Numbered from the stretch's first letter, positions 39,478 to 50,510 are shown. The stretch: DNA of 64,000 nt from Trichostrongylus colubriformis (GCA_963978905.1 OZ022256.1:1409501-1473500), one strand, 5' to 3'. A program made the numbers and translations. The notes: generated by a model from the sequence alone, not told the origin.

Positions 39478-39565
39478 AATATGGGTAACAGAGAAACTCA
39501 TTTTTCCGTGCACGATTCCTTTAACAAGGAATTTTTTTAGTGCACGATTCCTTTAACAAGGAATT
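39478..39565. mobile_element. family A end fragment
   Basis: ATGGGTAACAGAGAAACTCA..CCGTGCACGATTCCTTTAA matches the right end of the TTAA fold-back family. It is followed by a short local duplication (GTGCACGATTCCTTTAACAAGG twice). Confidence 0.55.
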
Positions 39566-39847
39566 TTTTTTTAATATTGTGCTGTTCCGGAGTCCCATAT
39601 TTATTTGAATGCTCAACAACAACTGGGACTCCAAGATATATATATTCAAAAAATTGAAAGTCTCAAAATTTTTTTGGAATATTTCTGCAATATTTCGGTG
39701 TTTAACACCTTTCTCAGGCCAATTTTTTGGAGAAAGGTGACTTTTTTCGGTGATAAGTTTGTTATTTCCTATTCTCGACCCAATCTTTATGGACGCTTTT
39801 GCGCGGCCCGTGACGGTATCATGTGTCACGCAAGTATGAATTGCACG

Positions 39848-40180
39848 CTGGGCACTTCCAGGTGTCGAGGAAAATAGCCGCTTCGGTACGTCCCCCTCCC
39901 CCTCTACGGCGACTAAATACAACCCCCCTTTTTTTGACCTCTACAGTACCACAACTCTTGCCGTACTGCATAGTTGTCCTCTCCTGAGGCAAAAAGATAT
40001 TCATTTTACATTTCGTCACCGGATTTGCTGTGAAATACCCTTTGTTTCTCATCTGCTTCCTGAAAGTTTAGATTTTGGTGCCTATCGCTGACCTCTGAAG
40101 GTACGACCTCCCCCACCCTCCTATCCGGTCAAATACAAGCCTCCTGTCGAAGAATCCTCTACCCTCGGTGTACTCTGATG
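39848..40180 (+). repeat. dispersed element family E, copy 1
   Basis: Contains GGTGTCGAGGAAAATAGCCG, TACAGTACCACAACTCTTGC, GAAATACCCTTTGTTTCTCA and TCGCTGACCTCTGAAGGTAC. Matching copies lie at 60683-61029 (same strand, diverged) and 61261-61634 (reverse). The ends are imprecise here. Confidence 0.6.
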
Positions 40181-41850
40181 GCATGTGACCACTGAGAGCC
40201 TGAGAGGTTGACCGGCCGTAGGGAAGAGGTTGGAAATAGAGAAGGAACAATTCAATTGACATCGTTAGGCATAGTTAAGTAGCCTTTTTCTGCGGAACTA
40301 AGGCATGCATAATTCAGACAAAAGCGCCTGAAAATAAATAAAAAAGTTGTTTTCTCAGAAGAATATGCTACGCGCTGTTAATGAGGACCCCGCCGCGAAA
40401 AAGGCACACATTTGTAGTCGAGTGGATACGAAATTTCTCACATCACTTAGTGTAGCACGTAAAAATGCAATAAAAATTCTGCACTCTTTTTTCTAATGAA
40501 GTACCCAGAAAACTCCCGCAAAATGTCTTGAAGAGCACACTATACGCTGAGTCCAACAGTACTATCTACTTCAACAATAAGCGTGTTGTGGCAGAAAAAC
40601 ACAATAATATGAATTCAAGATTTTTCGAAGTTCCACAGCGTCAGTTCAGTACGACGTCCATAAGTAAGAAAAAATAGAATAAGCAAAAATGCAATTCTAA
40701 ATTGTCGTTGTCTATGCAACTATCAACATTCGAAAATATCAGAAGCAATTTAAAATTTTTTTGGATGGCTTTCTAAAACTGAAAAAAACTCCTCAGCGAT
40801 AAATGAGCGGCAGCGTTGCGGAAATTCGTCCGAAGAGTACTTTTTAGTGAACTCGTCCAATACTTTTGACACACCTTTTATCACTAATATGCGTGAAAGT
40901 CTAATACGTGGGGCTTTATTGTGGTCCTCCAAAGCTGACAATTTTTTTTTGGTGAATATTTGTGGCTTAGTGGTATTTGCCGGATTCGTTTCCTGGGTTG
41001 AAGACTTTTGACCCCTCCAATCAATCTTTTTCGATACGCCGTGAACTTGGTAGTGTGCCAGATTGTGGCCCAATGGACCCTTGGGAATCCGCAGCGAGCG
41101 CTTCCTCTCCGGAAAGTCAACTCGAGAAGGACATGAGAGGATTCACAATGCTCCTCGCTTGCCCACGTCCGCCACTTTATCCTTCACAATTCTACGGACG
41201 TTTTCTGAACAAATTTGCTATTCCCAGAAAAACGTCCTTCCCGGAACCAACAGAGCTCATGTGCATTCTTTGTGGCAGGCCTGAAAGCACAAACCAAATG
41301 AATTTATCACGGTGTTGTTGCTGAGACCGACTGAAGGACATTCGATTTGTGGCCAGAAATCCGTATAAATCGCATTGTTCTGCAGTTTATTGCACTTTTC
41401 ACACTCTGCTGGGGGTAAAAAAAGTGTCTGATATAGTGTAATCTGTGCTTGAGCTTGTGTGATGTGGCGGATAGTGCGTGTGAGGAAATTCTACCCTTGT
41501 TGGTGGGAAGCTGTGTGATGAAAATTTTAAATTTCTGAGAAAATCCTTAACAAGTGTGTCGGTTGTGTATGGTTGAAGACACCAGACGGGGGGGAGACAA
41601 TTTCATCTTACGGTATGGACTTGGGTGGGTTGCAGCTCGTTGGCTCGCGATAATTGCACACACGGCGCATTGCTAAGACCTCGAGTGTAAACTCATTGGG
41701 TTTTTTATTACAAACACTTTTTTCTCACTCTTTCGCTCATATTCCCTTTCATTTTGCTCTTGTTTGTGGCTGTGCGCATCAGAAAAGATACCTAAGAATG
41801 GACATCAATTTGAGGTACACGTAAATATTCACTGAATGAAAATCTTGAAT
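40181..41850. other. intergenic stretch with unassigned open frames
   Basis: Overlapping open frames occur near 40750-41120 (minus) and 40977-41324 (plus). The plus frame ends in a cysteine-rich CILCGRPESTNQ. Neither has clear splice sites or a family match, so I do not call a gene. Confidence 0.35.
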
Positions 41851-41852
41851 GA

Positions 41853-41926
41853 GAATCGTTAGCTCGCCTTGTAGAGCGTTAGACTTTTACTCTGACAGTC
41901 AGGAGTTCGACCCCCTGTAGGGTCTA
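41853..41926 (+). pseudogene. tRNA-Lys(UUU)-like pseudogene or tRNA-derived repeat
   Basis: TTAGCTC..GTAGAGC forms a D arm with a short loop. TTAGA-CTTTTAC-TCTGA forms an anticodon arm with loop anticodon TTT. AGGAGTTCGACCCCC resembles a T arm with a mismatch and one base missing. The acceptor strands do not pair, so it is unlikely to be functional. The A- and B-box-like segments are still visible. Confidence 0.55.
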
Positions 41927-42284
41927 AGACTTTCGGTGACAAGTTTTGAAATTTTATGGTTTCACTTTGGCATGAAGGAAATGACACGAATGACATCAAA
42001 TTTTCCCTTCGCGACACCAAATGGCAATGGCGTCGGCCCGCCTGAAGAGAGCAGTTTATGGTGAAGCGCGCTAGGAATACAACAACGCCCCAAAGACGCG
42101 TTTTTTTAACGCTTTTTTTTCGATACACGTCATCTTTCCTAAGTTCGAATGTTCGTTTGCACAGGACAGTGTTTTAGGATACACTTTTCTTTCTTGCCCC
42201 TACCCCTTCTCTCCCGGTACTTTTGAGAGAGTCGCATCGAAAACGTCGATTTTCGCAGACTCTGCTCGTCATCTTTTGTTCATC

Positions 42285-42425
42285 TATCGCATCGTAAAAA
42301 AGTCCTTAGCGGCCATTTTAGCAATTTTCGACATCCACCGCGTGCTTTCGTTCCCAGCCTGCTTCCATGGCTATCGTGGGGGCGCCGATGGCGGCAATCA
42401 GATAGATGGCCGAAAGCACGTCGAG
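42285..42425. repeat. weak inverted repeat CGTGCTTTCG
   Basis: CGTGCTTTCG and CGAAAGCACG flank a stretch that includes ATGGCTATCGTGGGGGCGCC. It is a short hairpin-like feature without other support. Confidence 0.3.
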
Positions 42426-43221
42426 CAGTCAGTAATCCTATTCGGCGATTCACCGATTGAATAAGCATGCCTGCATGCACGCTGATTCACGGACACATCC
42501 CCTCACAGGACTTCAAAGACACTATACATGGGTACCAAAAGCGGACGCCCTACGTAAGGTGTCCACGCTGGGATGGAGATTTCCTATAAAAAGCTCAGCT
42601 CTGAATGAGCTTTGGCCTGATCTGGCATATAAAAAATCTTCCGTCCAATCTATAACTTCTTCCTTCTGGGCTCAGACAAAATTCCACGCTGAGCTGTTGC
42701 CTCCTCATCCCGCCTCCTTTCACGTATGTTCAGAGACGCAGAAGTGTCCTAGTGCGAATCAGGATTAGGAGTTCCCATTAATACCCAAATAAGACCTCAA
42801 AGATTGCACGTATGAAGGTCGATGCTTCGACACTTGCTGGAAAATATGCTTTTATTGTACTTTATACATACACAACAATAATAGGCTTTCGTTTGCGGCG
42901 ATAGCATTTCAACTGTGGTGCAAGAGGAGCCGATGCAGCGTTGCACCGACCTTCCTTCCCCGCCGCGCGCGTCGTGAAAATAACGCGTTCGCGACGTCGC
43001 GTCAGCTCCCTCTGCACCACACTGGACCCAGGCCTGCTTCAGGTCCAGGGTCGTATGAATCTGCAATATGGCTGAAGTCACGGGAATGACTCCCAGGCAT
43101 GTCTTTTGCAGGAACCCCTCTCTTTTCCCGTGAAGGGATTCTAATAATATCTTTTGCATCCTTCACCATTTCCTGCGTCTGTGCCCCCCTCGATTGTCTG
43201 TGAAACGAAACCCATGCGAAT

Positions 43222-43458
43222 ATGAGTGCTCAAGGTGGTCTGAACAGAGGTCTCTCACTTGAAAATCCACTCGCCTGCATGAGACATCTCAATCTTCCTG
43301 CAGTGAATCTTAACCTGACGGCCAGAGCGCAGTCTGTTAGAGAATGGACGGTAAGTGAGCCATTCAGAGAGGGCGCAGATGAAGCAGAAAAACGGGCGCG
43401 GTTTGCGCGCGAACTTCAAACTGAATACAGTGGTTCTTTCAAATTGCCATCTGGGTAA
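43222..43458 (+). CDS. possible small ORF or exon, unidentified
   Basis: A 78-codon frame beginning MSAQGGLNRGLSLENPLA and ending YSGSFKLPSG. A strong donor-like ACG|GTAAGT falls at about 43347 inside it, so the real exon may end there. Composition is protein-like (FREGADEAEKRARFAREL), but no family or upstream acceptor is evident. Confidence 0.2.
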   Translation: MSAQGGLNRGLSLENPLACMRHLNLPAVNLNLTARAQSVREWTVSEPFREGADEAEKRARFARELQTEYSGSFKLPSG

Positions 43459-43754
43459 CCACCCAATTTGCTCGATTTTATATGCCATTTCTTCAATGAA
43501 TAACCTACGTCAGCCATTACCATAATCTTGATAGCTACACTTGATTTCATTAATTCCAATGGTGAAGCGAATGAGACCGGACGCTACTGAGAGCAGGCCC
43601 ATCGGCAAATATCCATGAAGGGAATTACATGAGTGGTTATTCATGATTAAACAGACTAGGCGTTTTTTTCTGGGACGTTGCATAAAATATAACCTTTGTG
43701 GCCTGGAAGGAACAGGGTAGGGCTGAAAAGCAATCATTCGAAGAGTTTAAAGAT

Positions 43755-43936
43755 GGGGGGAGGGGGCAATTTGTTGAATGTTGGAAAGTATCATGTCTTT
43801 ACATGAATGCTGTACAGTACATAGCATGAAATTCACTGGCTTGTACATGTGCATGTGTCATGGGCTGTACGCTGCTGACACGTCAGACATGTAGAGGCAT
43901 GTCAACGTTCATCCTTTAACATGTTGCCCTCTCCCT
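43755..43936. mobile_element. poly-G-terminated MITE (family D)
   Basis: Left end GGGGGGCAATTTGTTGAATGTTGG-like and right end CTTTAACATGTTGCCCTCTC are inverted. The interior carries CATGTCTTTACATG and TGTAGAGGCATGTCAACG, typical of the family. No coding content. Confidence 0.65.
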
Positions 43937-44516
43937 CACCAGCAAATTTCACAAAAGTCGAAGTGAACGCATTAGGAAACTAGGGGCTGCATCAGAGTCA
44001 CTTAAACCTTCCCGACTATTTCGTACAGTTACAATAACTTGTTAGACATATTTTCAAGTGGCGGCTTCATGCACCGCCAATTCCGCTTCCAACCAGAAGG
44101 ATAGACTTCATGGACTTTGGATGGTTGCCTAGGCTGACTTCCACGGGCCCCGATCGAAAGGTAATGGAAGTGAGTTAACTGCGCCTCATAGCACTGCGTC
44201 ATTTCCGTCACGGATGCGCATGGAATTGCGGCTAGTGGTTCAGTGAAGCTCTTGAATTCGTTCTGCTGACCGAGTTTCATGCTTTACAAGGAGGCCGATA
44301 AGGCGACGAGAAGATGACTGTCCATGGCCAATTATATTCTGTGTAGGACCTTATAAGGAGGAGAGCAGCAGCTGTTGAATAGTGCATGGGTGATGGCATA
44401 TTATGAAGAAGGCCTTTCTTACAACCATGTGAATTTTTAATGTTTTAATGTTTCAACAGCACTCATAGTAATCAGCTTTCCTTATGCTATGCCCTTTGGA
44501 GCTTTAGGTCAACGAA

Positions 44517-44640
44517 GGGGGGGGGGTGAACGTGTTGAATGTTCAGCTGTAACAAGTCCTTATCTGAATCTGACATGTTTTACATGCTCACTTTACAGTT
44601 TACGCGTGGAACATTGAACAAGTTGCCCCCCTCCCTCCCC
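44517..44640. mobile_element. poly-G-terminated MITE (family D)
   Basis: GGGGGGGGGTGAACGTGTTG..AATGTTC at the left is mirrored by GAACATTGAACAAGTTGCCC and a C-rich end at the right. About 124 bp. Confidence 0.65.
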
Positions 44641-45298
44641 AAACGTAGCACCCCAGAGGTATAAGAAGATGAGTCTCATGGCGAAGGCCCCACGATTCAC
44701 TGAGCTTGTGATCGATTCACTGATCAATCACTATGGAATGCACCCGCAATCGATTTTCACACAGAATGGGTTTTCAGCTGATGAATAATTGCGAAATTTC
44801 TAGATAGTTTATGCAAAAATATTCATAACTATAATATCTCGGCAGAATAAACCATTTTTTCCCACTGATGGGGGTCATAATTCATTTTTGAATCCTTGCG
44901 GAAGTCAATCGAGGTGGTCGTTCTCATTTCATTGTCGCACTCTACCCATATTAGGCGATAATTCATCGCAAATGTCGCGTGGAGCTACCGCAAATGATAT
45001 CGGAATATGTTGGCATTGGGTGTGGGGATCGGTCACACTCGCGGGAAAATTTCCTAGCACCTAAACAGGCTTATTTGCTATATAATTACTGTAAATATTA
45101 TGTCTATTTGTTATCTAAGAAACAGAACAGACCTATAATCAACTTACTTTGACGAAATAAACCATTCCCTGATCAGTGAAAGTATTATTAAACACAAACT
45201 TGTAAATTCAGGATGTTAGGAAAGTGCACAGTAATCGCATCCGCTGTTAGTCAATGCATTGAACCCTGAGAGTACATACCTATTAATGGCTAGTATTA
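44641..45298. other. AT-rich intergenic stretch
   Basis: No gene or repeat copy recognised. The sequence becomes AT-rich toward the left edge of the composite array. Confidence 0.4.
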
Positions 45299-45328
45299 TG
45301 TAAGAATAATAATATATATAATCGGCTT

Positions 45329-45345
45329 AGTCTGTCTGTCTGTCC

Positions 45346-45376
<31 letters not shown>
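45329..45376. repeat. (CTGT)n microsatellite
   Basis: About eleven tetranucleotide units, with one CCGT variant, form the left part of the composite element directly before the 146-bp satellite. Confidence 0.9.
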
Positions 45377-45379
45377 ACG

Positions 45380-47505
45380 AAATTCATATCTCGCGTCGCA
45401 GTAGAGCTGGGACCCTGAATTTTTAAAGTGATATAGGGGGTAGTAAGGGAACATCAATGGTGAGGAATCGGAAGTGATAGCAACTGATAAGGGCTGATAA
45501 GGAGCCTCGGAAGGTGAATAGGGGGGAATTCATATCTCGCGTCGCAGCAAAGTTGGGACCCTGAATTTTTAAAGTGATATAGGGGGTAGTAAGGGGACAT
45601 CAACGGTGAGGGAACGGAAGTGATAGCAACTGATAAGGGCTGATAAGGAGCCTCGGAAGGCGAATGGGGGGAAAATCATATCTCGCGTCGCAGCAAAGCT
45701 GGGACTCTGAATTTTTAAAGTGATATAGGGGGTAATAAGGGGACATCAACGGTGAGGAATCGGAAGTGATAGCAACTGATAAGGGCTGATAAGGAGCCTC
45801 GGAAGGCGAATGGGGAGAAAATCATATCTCGCGTCGCAGCAAAGTTGGGACCCTGAATTTTTAAAGTGATATAGGGGGTAGTAAGGGGACATCAACGGTG
45901 AGGGAACGGAAGTGATAGCAACTGATAAGGGCTGATAAGGAGCCTCGGAAGGCGAAGAAAATCATATCTCGCGTCGCAGCAAAGTTGGGACCCTGGATCT
46001 TTAAAATGATATAGGGGGTAGTAAGGGGACATCAACGGTGAGGAATCGGAAGTGATAGCAACTGATAAGGGCTGATAAGGAGCCTCGGAAGGCGAATGGG
46101 GGGAAAATCATATCTCGCGTCGCAGCAAAGTTGGGACCCTGAATTTTTAAAGTGATATAGGGGGTAGTAAGGGGACATCAACGGTGAGGGAACGGAAGTG
46201 ATAGCAACTGATAAGGGCTGATAAGGAGCCTCGGAAGGCGAATGGGGAGAAAATCATATCTCGCGTCGCAGCAAAGTTGGGACCCTGAATCTTTAAAGTG
46301 ATATAGGGGGTAGTAAGGGAACATCAATGGTGAGGAATCGGAAGTGATAGCAACTGATAAGGGCTGATAAGGAGCCTCGGAAGGTGAATAGGGGGGAATT
46401 CATATCTCGCGTCGCAGCAAAGCTGGGACTCTGAATTTTTAAAGTGATATAGGGGGTAGTAAGGGGACATCAACGGTGAGGAATCGGAAGTGATAGCAAC
46501 TGATAAGGGCTGATAAGGAGCCTCGGAAGGCGAATGGGGGGAAAATCATATCTCGCGTCGCAGCAAAGTTGGGACCCTGAATTTTTAAAGTGATATAGGG
46601 GGTAGTAAGGGGACATCAACGGTGAGGGAACGGAAGTGATAGCAACTGATAAGGGCTGATAAGGAGCCTCGGAAGGCGAATGGGGGGAAAATCATATCTC
46701 GCGTCGCAGCAAAGCTGGGACTCTGAATTTTTAAAGTGATATAGGGGGTAATAAGGGGACATCAACGGTGAGGAATCGGAAGTGATAGCAACTGATAAGG
46801 GCTGATAAGGAGCCTCGGAAGGCGAATGGGGAGAAAATCATATCTCGCGTCGCAGCAAAGTTGGGACCCTGAATTTTTAAAGTGATATAGGGGGTAGTAA
46901 GGGGACATCAACGGTGAGGGAACGGAAGTGATAGCAACTGATAAGGGCTGATAAGGAGCCTCGGAAGGCGAATGGGGGGAAAATCATATCTCGCGTCGCA
47001 GCAAAGTTGGGACCCTGGATCTTTAAAATGATATAGGGGGTAGTAAGGGGACATCAACGGTGAGGGAACGGAAGTGATAGCAACTGATAAGGGCTGATAA
47101 GGAGCCTCGGAAGGCGAATGGGGGGAAAATCATATCTCGCGTCGCAGCAAAGTTGGGACACTGAATTTTTAAAGTGATATAGGGGTAGTAAGGGGACATC
47201 AGCGGTGAGGGAACGGAAGTGATAGCAACTGATAAGGGCTGATAAGGAGCCTCGGAAGGCGAATGGGGGAAAATCAAATCTCGCGTCGCAGCAAAGCTGG
47301 GACACTGAATTTTTAAAGTGATATAGGGGGTAGTAAGGGGACATCAACGGTGAGGGAACGGAAGTGATAGCAACTGATAAGGGCTGATAAGGAGCCTCGG
47401 AAGGAGAATGGGGGGAGAATCAAATCTCGCGTCGCAGCAAAGCTGGGACACTGAATTTCTAAAGTGATATATAGGGGGTAGTAAGGGGACATCAATGGTG
47501 AAGAC
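45380..47505. repeat. 146-bp satellite array, about 15 copies
   Basis: The phrase CATATCTCGCGTCGCAG recurs at 45385, 45531, 45677, 45823, 45963, 46109, 46255, 46401, 46547, 46693, 46839, 46985 and 47131, then as CAAATCTCGCG at 47275 and 47421. The period is 146 except one unit of 140 and one of 144. Units differ at few sites, notably GAGGAATCGGAAG versus GAGGGAACGGAAG, which alternate over the first half. Units at 45385 and 46255 share a distinctive variant set (AATGGTGAGGAATCGG, GGTGAATAGGGGGGAATTC). The period is not a multiple of three, so the short frames are not genes. Confidence 0.95.
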
Positions 47506-48060
47506 AATGTTACGCTCCGCCCACTGTGAGCGGGGCGCGCGCTAAAAATGTGATGATCATCTGAAATTGATCTAATTCGGTTCCAAAAGAGCCCAGACGC
47601 AAGGAGAAGTTGGAATAGTAAGGTAATAAGGCACACACATAGACATAGTACGCTCCACTAACTGTGGGCGGGGCGCGCGCTAAAAACGTGATAATATAAT
47701 TCGGTTCCAAAAGAGCCCAGACGCAAGGAGAAGCTGGAATAATAAGGTCATAAAGCACACACATGGACAATGTTACGCTCCGCCCACTGTGGGCGGGGCG
47801 CGCGCTAAAAGTGTGATAATATAATTCGGTTCCAAAAGAGCCCAGACGCAAGGAGAAGCTGGAATAATAAGGTTATAAGGCACACACATGAACAATGTTA
47901 CGCTCCGCCCATTTCGGCAGGGCGCGCGCTAAATTGTATGATAATCATCTGAAATAGATCTAACCAGACGTAGGGAGATGTTGGGATAAGGTCGTTACAT
48001 TCCAGCAAAAATACTAATGAATCATAAGGCACACACATGAATCGGCGGGGCGCGCGCTAA
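47506..48060. repeat. second tandem repeat, about 125-bp unit, 4-5 copies
   Basis: TACGCTCCGCCCACTGTG..CGGGGCGCGCGCTAA recurs at about 47511, 47649, 47774 and 47899, with a last truncated copy near 48033. Each unit includes AATTCGGTTCCAAAAGAGCC and AAGGCACACACATG. Spacings are 138, 125, 125 and about 130. The open minus-strand frame across it is a repeat artefact. Confidence 0.9.
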
Positions 48061-48332
48061 AATGTATGATAATCATTTGAAATAGATTTAACCAGACGTA
48101 GGGAGATGTTGGGATAAGGCGTTACATTTCAGCAAAAATACTAATGAATCATCGTTATTGATTGAAACATAAAAATAAAAGCATCACATACCAATACCGA
48201 CTTCTTCCTCTTACATCACAATCTTACCCTTAGGTACAAACGCAGCAGAGGAACCCCCATTTATTGAACGAGTGATGGTAGAATTGTGCCGGCTTTGCTG
48301 AAGGGTAGATATGCCCCAACAGCCGCGAAAAT

Positions 48333-48588
48333 CGGCTCGCCGCGTAAGCGGCGAGCCGAGAGTCGCCCCCTGTAAGGCCGGCCCAGCCGGCCCCCCCCCC
48401 CCCCCCAGGCCGCCGAAGGCGGCCTTCCGGGGCCGGCGAAGCCGGCCCCTCCTCCCTCCAGGCCGCCGAAGGCGGCCTTCCGGGGCCGGCGAAGCCGGCC
48501 CCCCCAGGCCGCCGAAGGCGGCCTCCGGGCCGGCGAAGCCGGCCCGGACCAGTCGGATTGGCCGGCGTCAGCCGGCCAAGCCGACTGG
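48333..48588. repeat. GC-rich hairpin cassette
   Basis: A run of small palindromes: CGGCTCGCCGC-GTAA-GCGGCGAGCCG, GGCCGGC-CCA-GCCGGCC, three repeats of GGCCGCC-GAA-GGCGGCC alternating with GGCCGGC-GAA-GCCGGCC, and a closing hairpin with 19-bp arms around GTCA (ACCAGTCGGATTGGCCGGC against its near-complement). Loops are three or four bases, mostly GAA. A run of about 16 C splits the array near 48391. Confidence 0.9.
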
Positions 48589-48600
48589 TGTAAGAATAAT

Positions 48601-49360
48601 GTGTGATTAACACAGAGCACTTTGAAAATGGTGACCTTGTGAAAAAAATACAATGAATTTCCTCATATGAGAAAAATTGGACCGCTCATTCAGAGAAATA
48701 TCGCGTGAGATTAAGCGCAACGTGTGCTCTTACTGTAAGTGCACACATGATTTAACGCCTGCCTGATATTGCTTCGAAACTCCCTACGAATGTGGTAGGA
48801 GGGTACGACAGTAGGCGCTAATGCGGTGTTGCGATGTCTCAAGAAGCGATGCGCGCCCGGGGTTTTCACGATTGGAGCGGTGGAAATGCGAAGAAATTAG
48901 AGGAACGCATGGCGCGACGCCACCACGTCTTATGTTGCTTACAGTATGCCATCCTGATGTCCTGAATTTATGATTTTTCAAGTTTAGGTTACAGAACACG
49001 GTAAGGGGTGCAGAAGAAAGACCCGCAGTTTCACTGAGTTTCAAGGACAGAGAATGCGATACTTGTGTGGAAGCATCGTACGTACTGATAGGTGTTTGTG
49101 TGGAAGGGAGGAGGGGGTAGTGGACAAATTGAGTTAAATTCTAAAATACCATATATGTATATTATATGTATATGTGGGTTTTCAGCGATAGGATAAATCA
49201 TGGTTACCTATATTTCATTTTCCTTCAGGCCACACGTTCCAAATATTTATAGACATCAACTTCATTGTTTATTAGACAGGTTTATGGATGCTGCTATCAT
49301 GAAAAAGCGTTGAAGGCGACTTCTATTAAAGGACTCCGGTGCTATACCATTCGGGGTTGG
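48601..49360. other. intergenic stretch, nothing recognised
   Basis: No supported gene. A short AT-rich ATATATGTATATTATATG tract lies near 49155. Confidence 0.4.
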
Positions 49361-49362
49361 GG

Positions 49363-49506
49363 GAGGGACAACTGTTGAATGCTGAGTGCTAAACATCAGC
49401 TTTACATAATCATGCATGATGTGTTTGACATTTCTCCAAAGTTATCGACAGGTCATTTTTGTAAAGACATGTTACTGTCTACCAGTCGACAAGTTGTCCC
49501 CTCTTC
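49363..49506. mobile_element. poly-G-terminated MITE (family D)
   Basis: GGGGGAGGGACAACTGTTGAATGCTG at the left (G-rich end plus ACAACTGTTGAATGC) pairs with GACAAGTTGTCCCCTC at the right. The interior contains ATCAGCTTTACATAATCATG. Confidence 0.7.
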
Positions 49507-49782
49507 TTGGCGTTACATGTACTAGTCACGATTTTTCTATGAACTCATGGACTTTTAGCGATTTTATTACCGCCGTTTCATTTCAATTTCTATTCGAAGT
49601 GCTCTTAACTGGTAATTAATTTCAAGAGATAGCAGTACGCGGATTAATAGAACCACGCAGGGGAGGTTCCAATTGGTGGTCTACATAAATGCTTTTCGCG
49701 CTCTTGAAAAAAACCTTCGGGAAAGGAATGAAGGATTTTTGACAACCTTACGAATCAGGAGGAACTCGAGTGTTTTATTGCC

Positions 49783-49957
49783 GGGGGGGACAAGTTAAAA
49801 GCTGAACAGCTTGACATGCTTTTACATGAATATTGAACAGTGACATCAGCTTTACAGGATAATTCCTGTATATGTGTCTTTTACCGTACCTAATCAACCC
49901 GTCAATCATGTAAACCCATGTAAACTTTAAGTTTAACCAATTGCCCCCCCCCCCCCT
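49783..49957. mobile_element. poly-G-terminated MITE (family D)
   Basis: GGGGGGGACAAGTTAAAAGC at the left and GTTTAACCAATTGCCCCCCC at the right are inverted ends. The interior contains ACATCAGCTTTACAGGATAA, shared with other copies. Confidence 0.7.
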
Positions 49958-50389
49958 TCAGAACTGGAGGACAGGGGAAATAAGCGGTCGACAGGTTGAT
50001 TCTCGACATTATCTACGTTCACAATATCATGCCGTTTAGCGCACATTTAACACAGTTGTGGTCCAAGTGACGAGCCAATCAAATTTTCATTGATGAACCT
50101 GATGATTCAGTGGCAGCGGTACCTGAGCCGTAATGAATGCCGTTTAACTAGAATCGCAGGAACGGGTGAAACCGTTGTGATTGCGCCTTCCTGGATATTG
50201 GCCACGCGGTCAAGAAATCAGTCCCGCGTCAACCGCCCACGCACGTTTTCATGGAGTTGCAGCTCATCCCCTGCTGATCGCTAAGGTTCTTTGTCCCACT
50301 GCCGAGAAGCAAGCCTACCTAATTTGGAAATTTGACCTGTCGCGGGGAACATGACAATGGAAGCTAATAAAGATATTTAATAATGCCAT

Positions 50390-50510
50390 TATATGATGTT
50401 ATTTAACAGTGTTTAATAATTATATGATGGTTTGAATTGTTATATTACAGTCATAATTGTGTTTTATAATTGTTAATTGTTCTATAATAATGTTATGATA
50501 AATATTTGAA
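50390..50510. repeat. AT-rich low-complexity tract
   Basis: Short imperfect repeats of TTTAATAATTATATGATG and ATAATTGT make up this tract. No coding content. Confidence 0.6.

Larger units (their letters stand above)
45299..48600. mobile_element. 3.3-kb composite tandem-repeat element, Helitron/Helentron-like
   Basis: The direct repeat TGTAAGAATAAT stands at both edges (45299-45310 and 48589-48600). Just inside the left edge is TATATATAATCGGCTTAG followed by a (CTGT)n microsatellite. Next come a 146-bp satellite, a 125-bp repeat, unique AT-rich sequence, a GC-rich hairpin cassette and a terminal hairpin ending GCCAAGCCGACTGG. TCGGCTT near the left edge is inverted as AAGCCGA at the right edge. 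A 5' subterminal repeat, microsatellite, tandem core and 3' hairpin is the layout of non-autonomous Helentron/DINE-type elements. No replicase-helicase is present. The class assignment is inference, and the 12-bp direct repeat is not expected for Helitrons. Confidence 0.5.

Noticed and set aside
40750..41324. Overlapping 107- and 115-codon frames on opposite strands
   Set aside because: No splice signals, homology or codon pattern favours either; probably chance openness.
47023..47851. Long proline/serine-rich minus-strand frames
   Set aside because: They follow the tandem repeats. The 146-bp period breaks frame each unit, and the 125-bp region stays open only by chance.
45380..48588. CRISPR array
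   Set aside because: Repeats are contiguous 146- and 125-bp tandem units without spacers, in a eukaryotic genome, with no cas genes.
48230..48653. Gly/Pro/Ala-rich frames of up to 130 codons
   Set aside because: They are translations of the GC-rich hairpin cassette and show no splice sites or start context.
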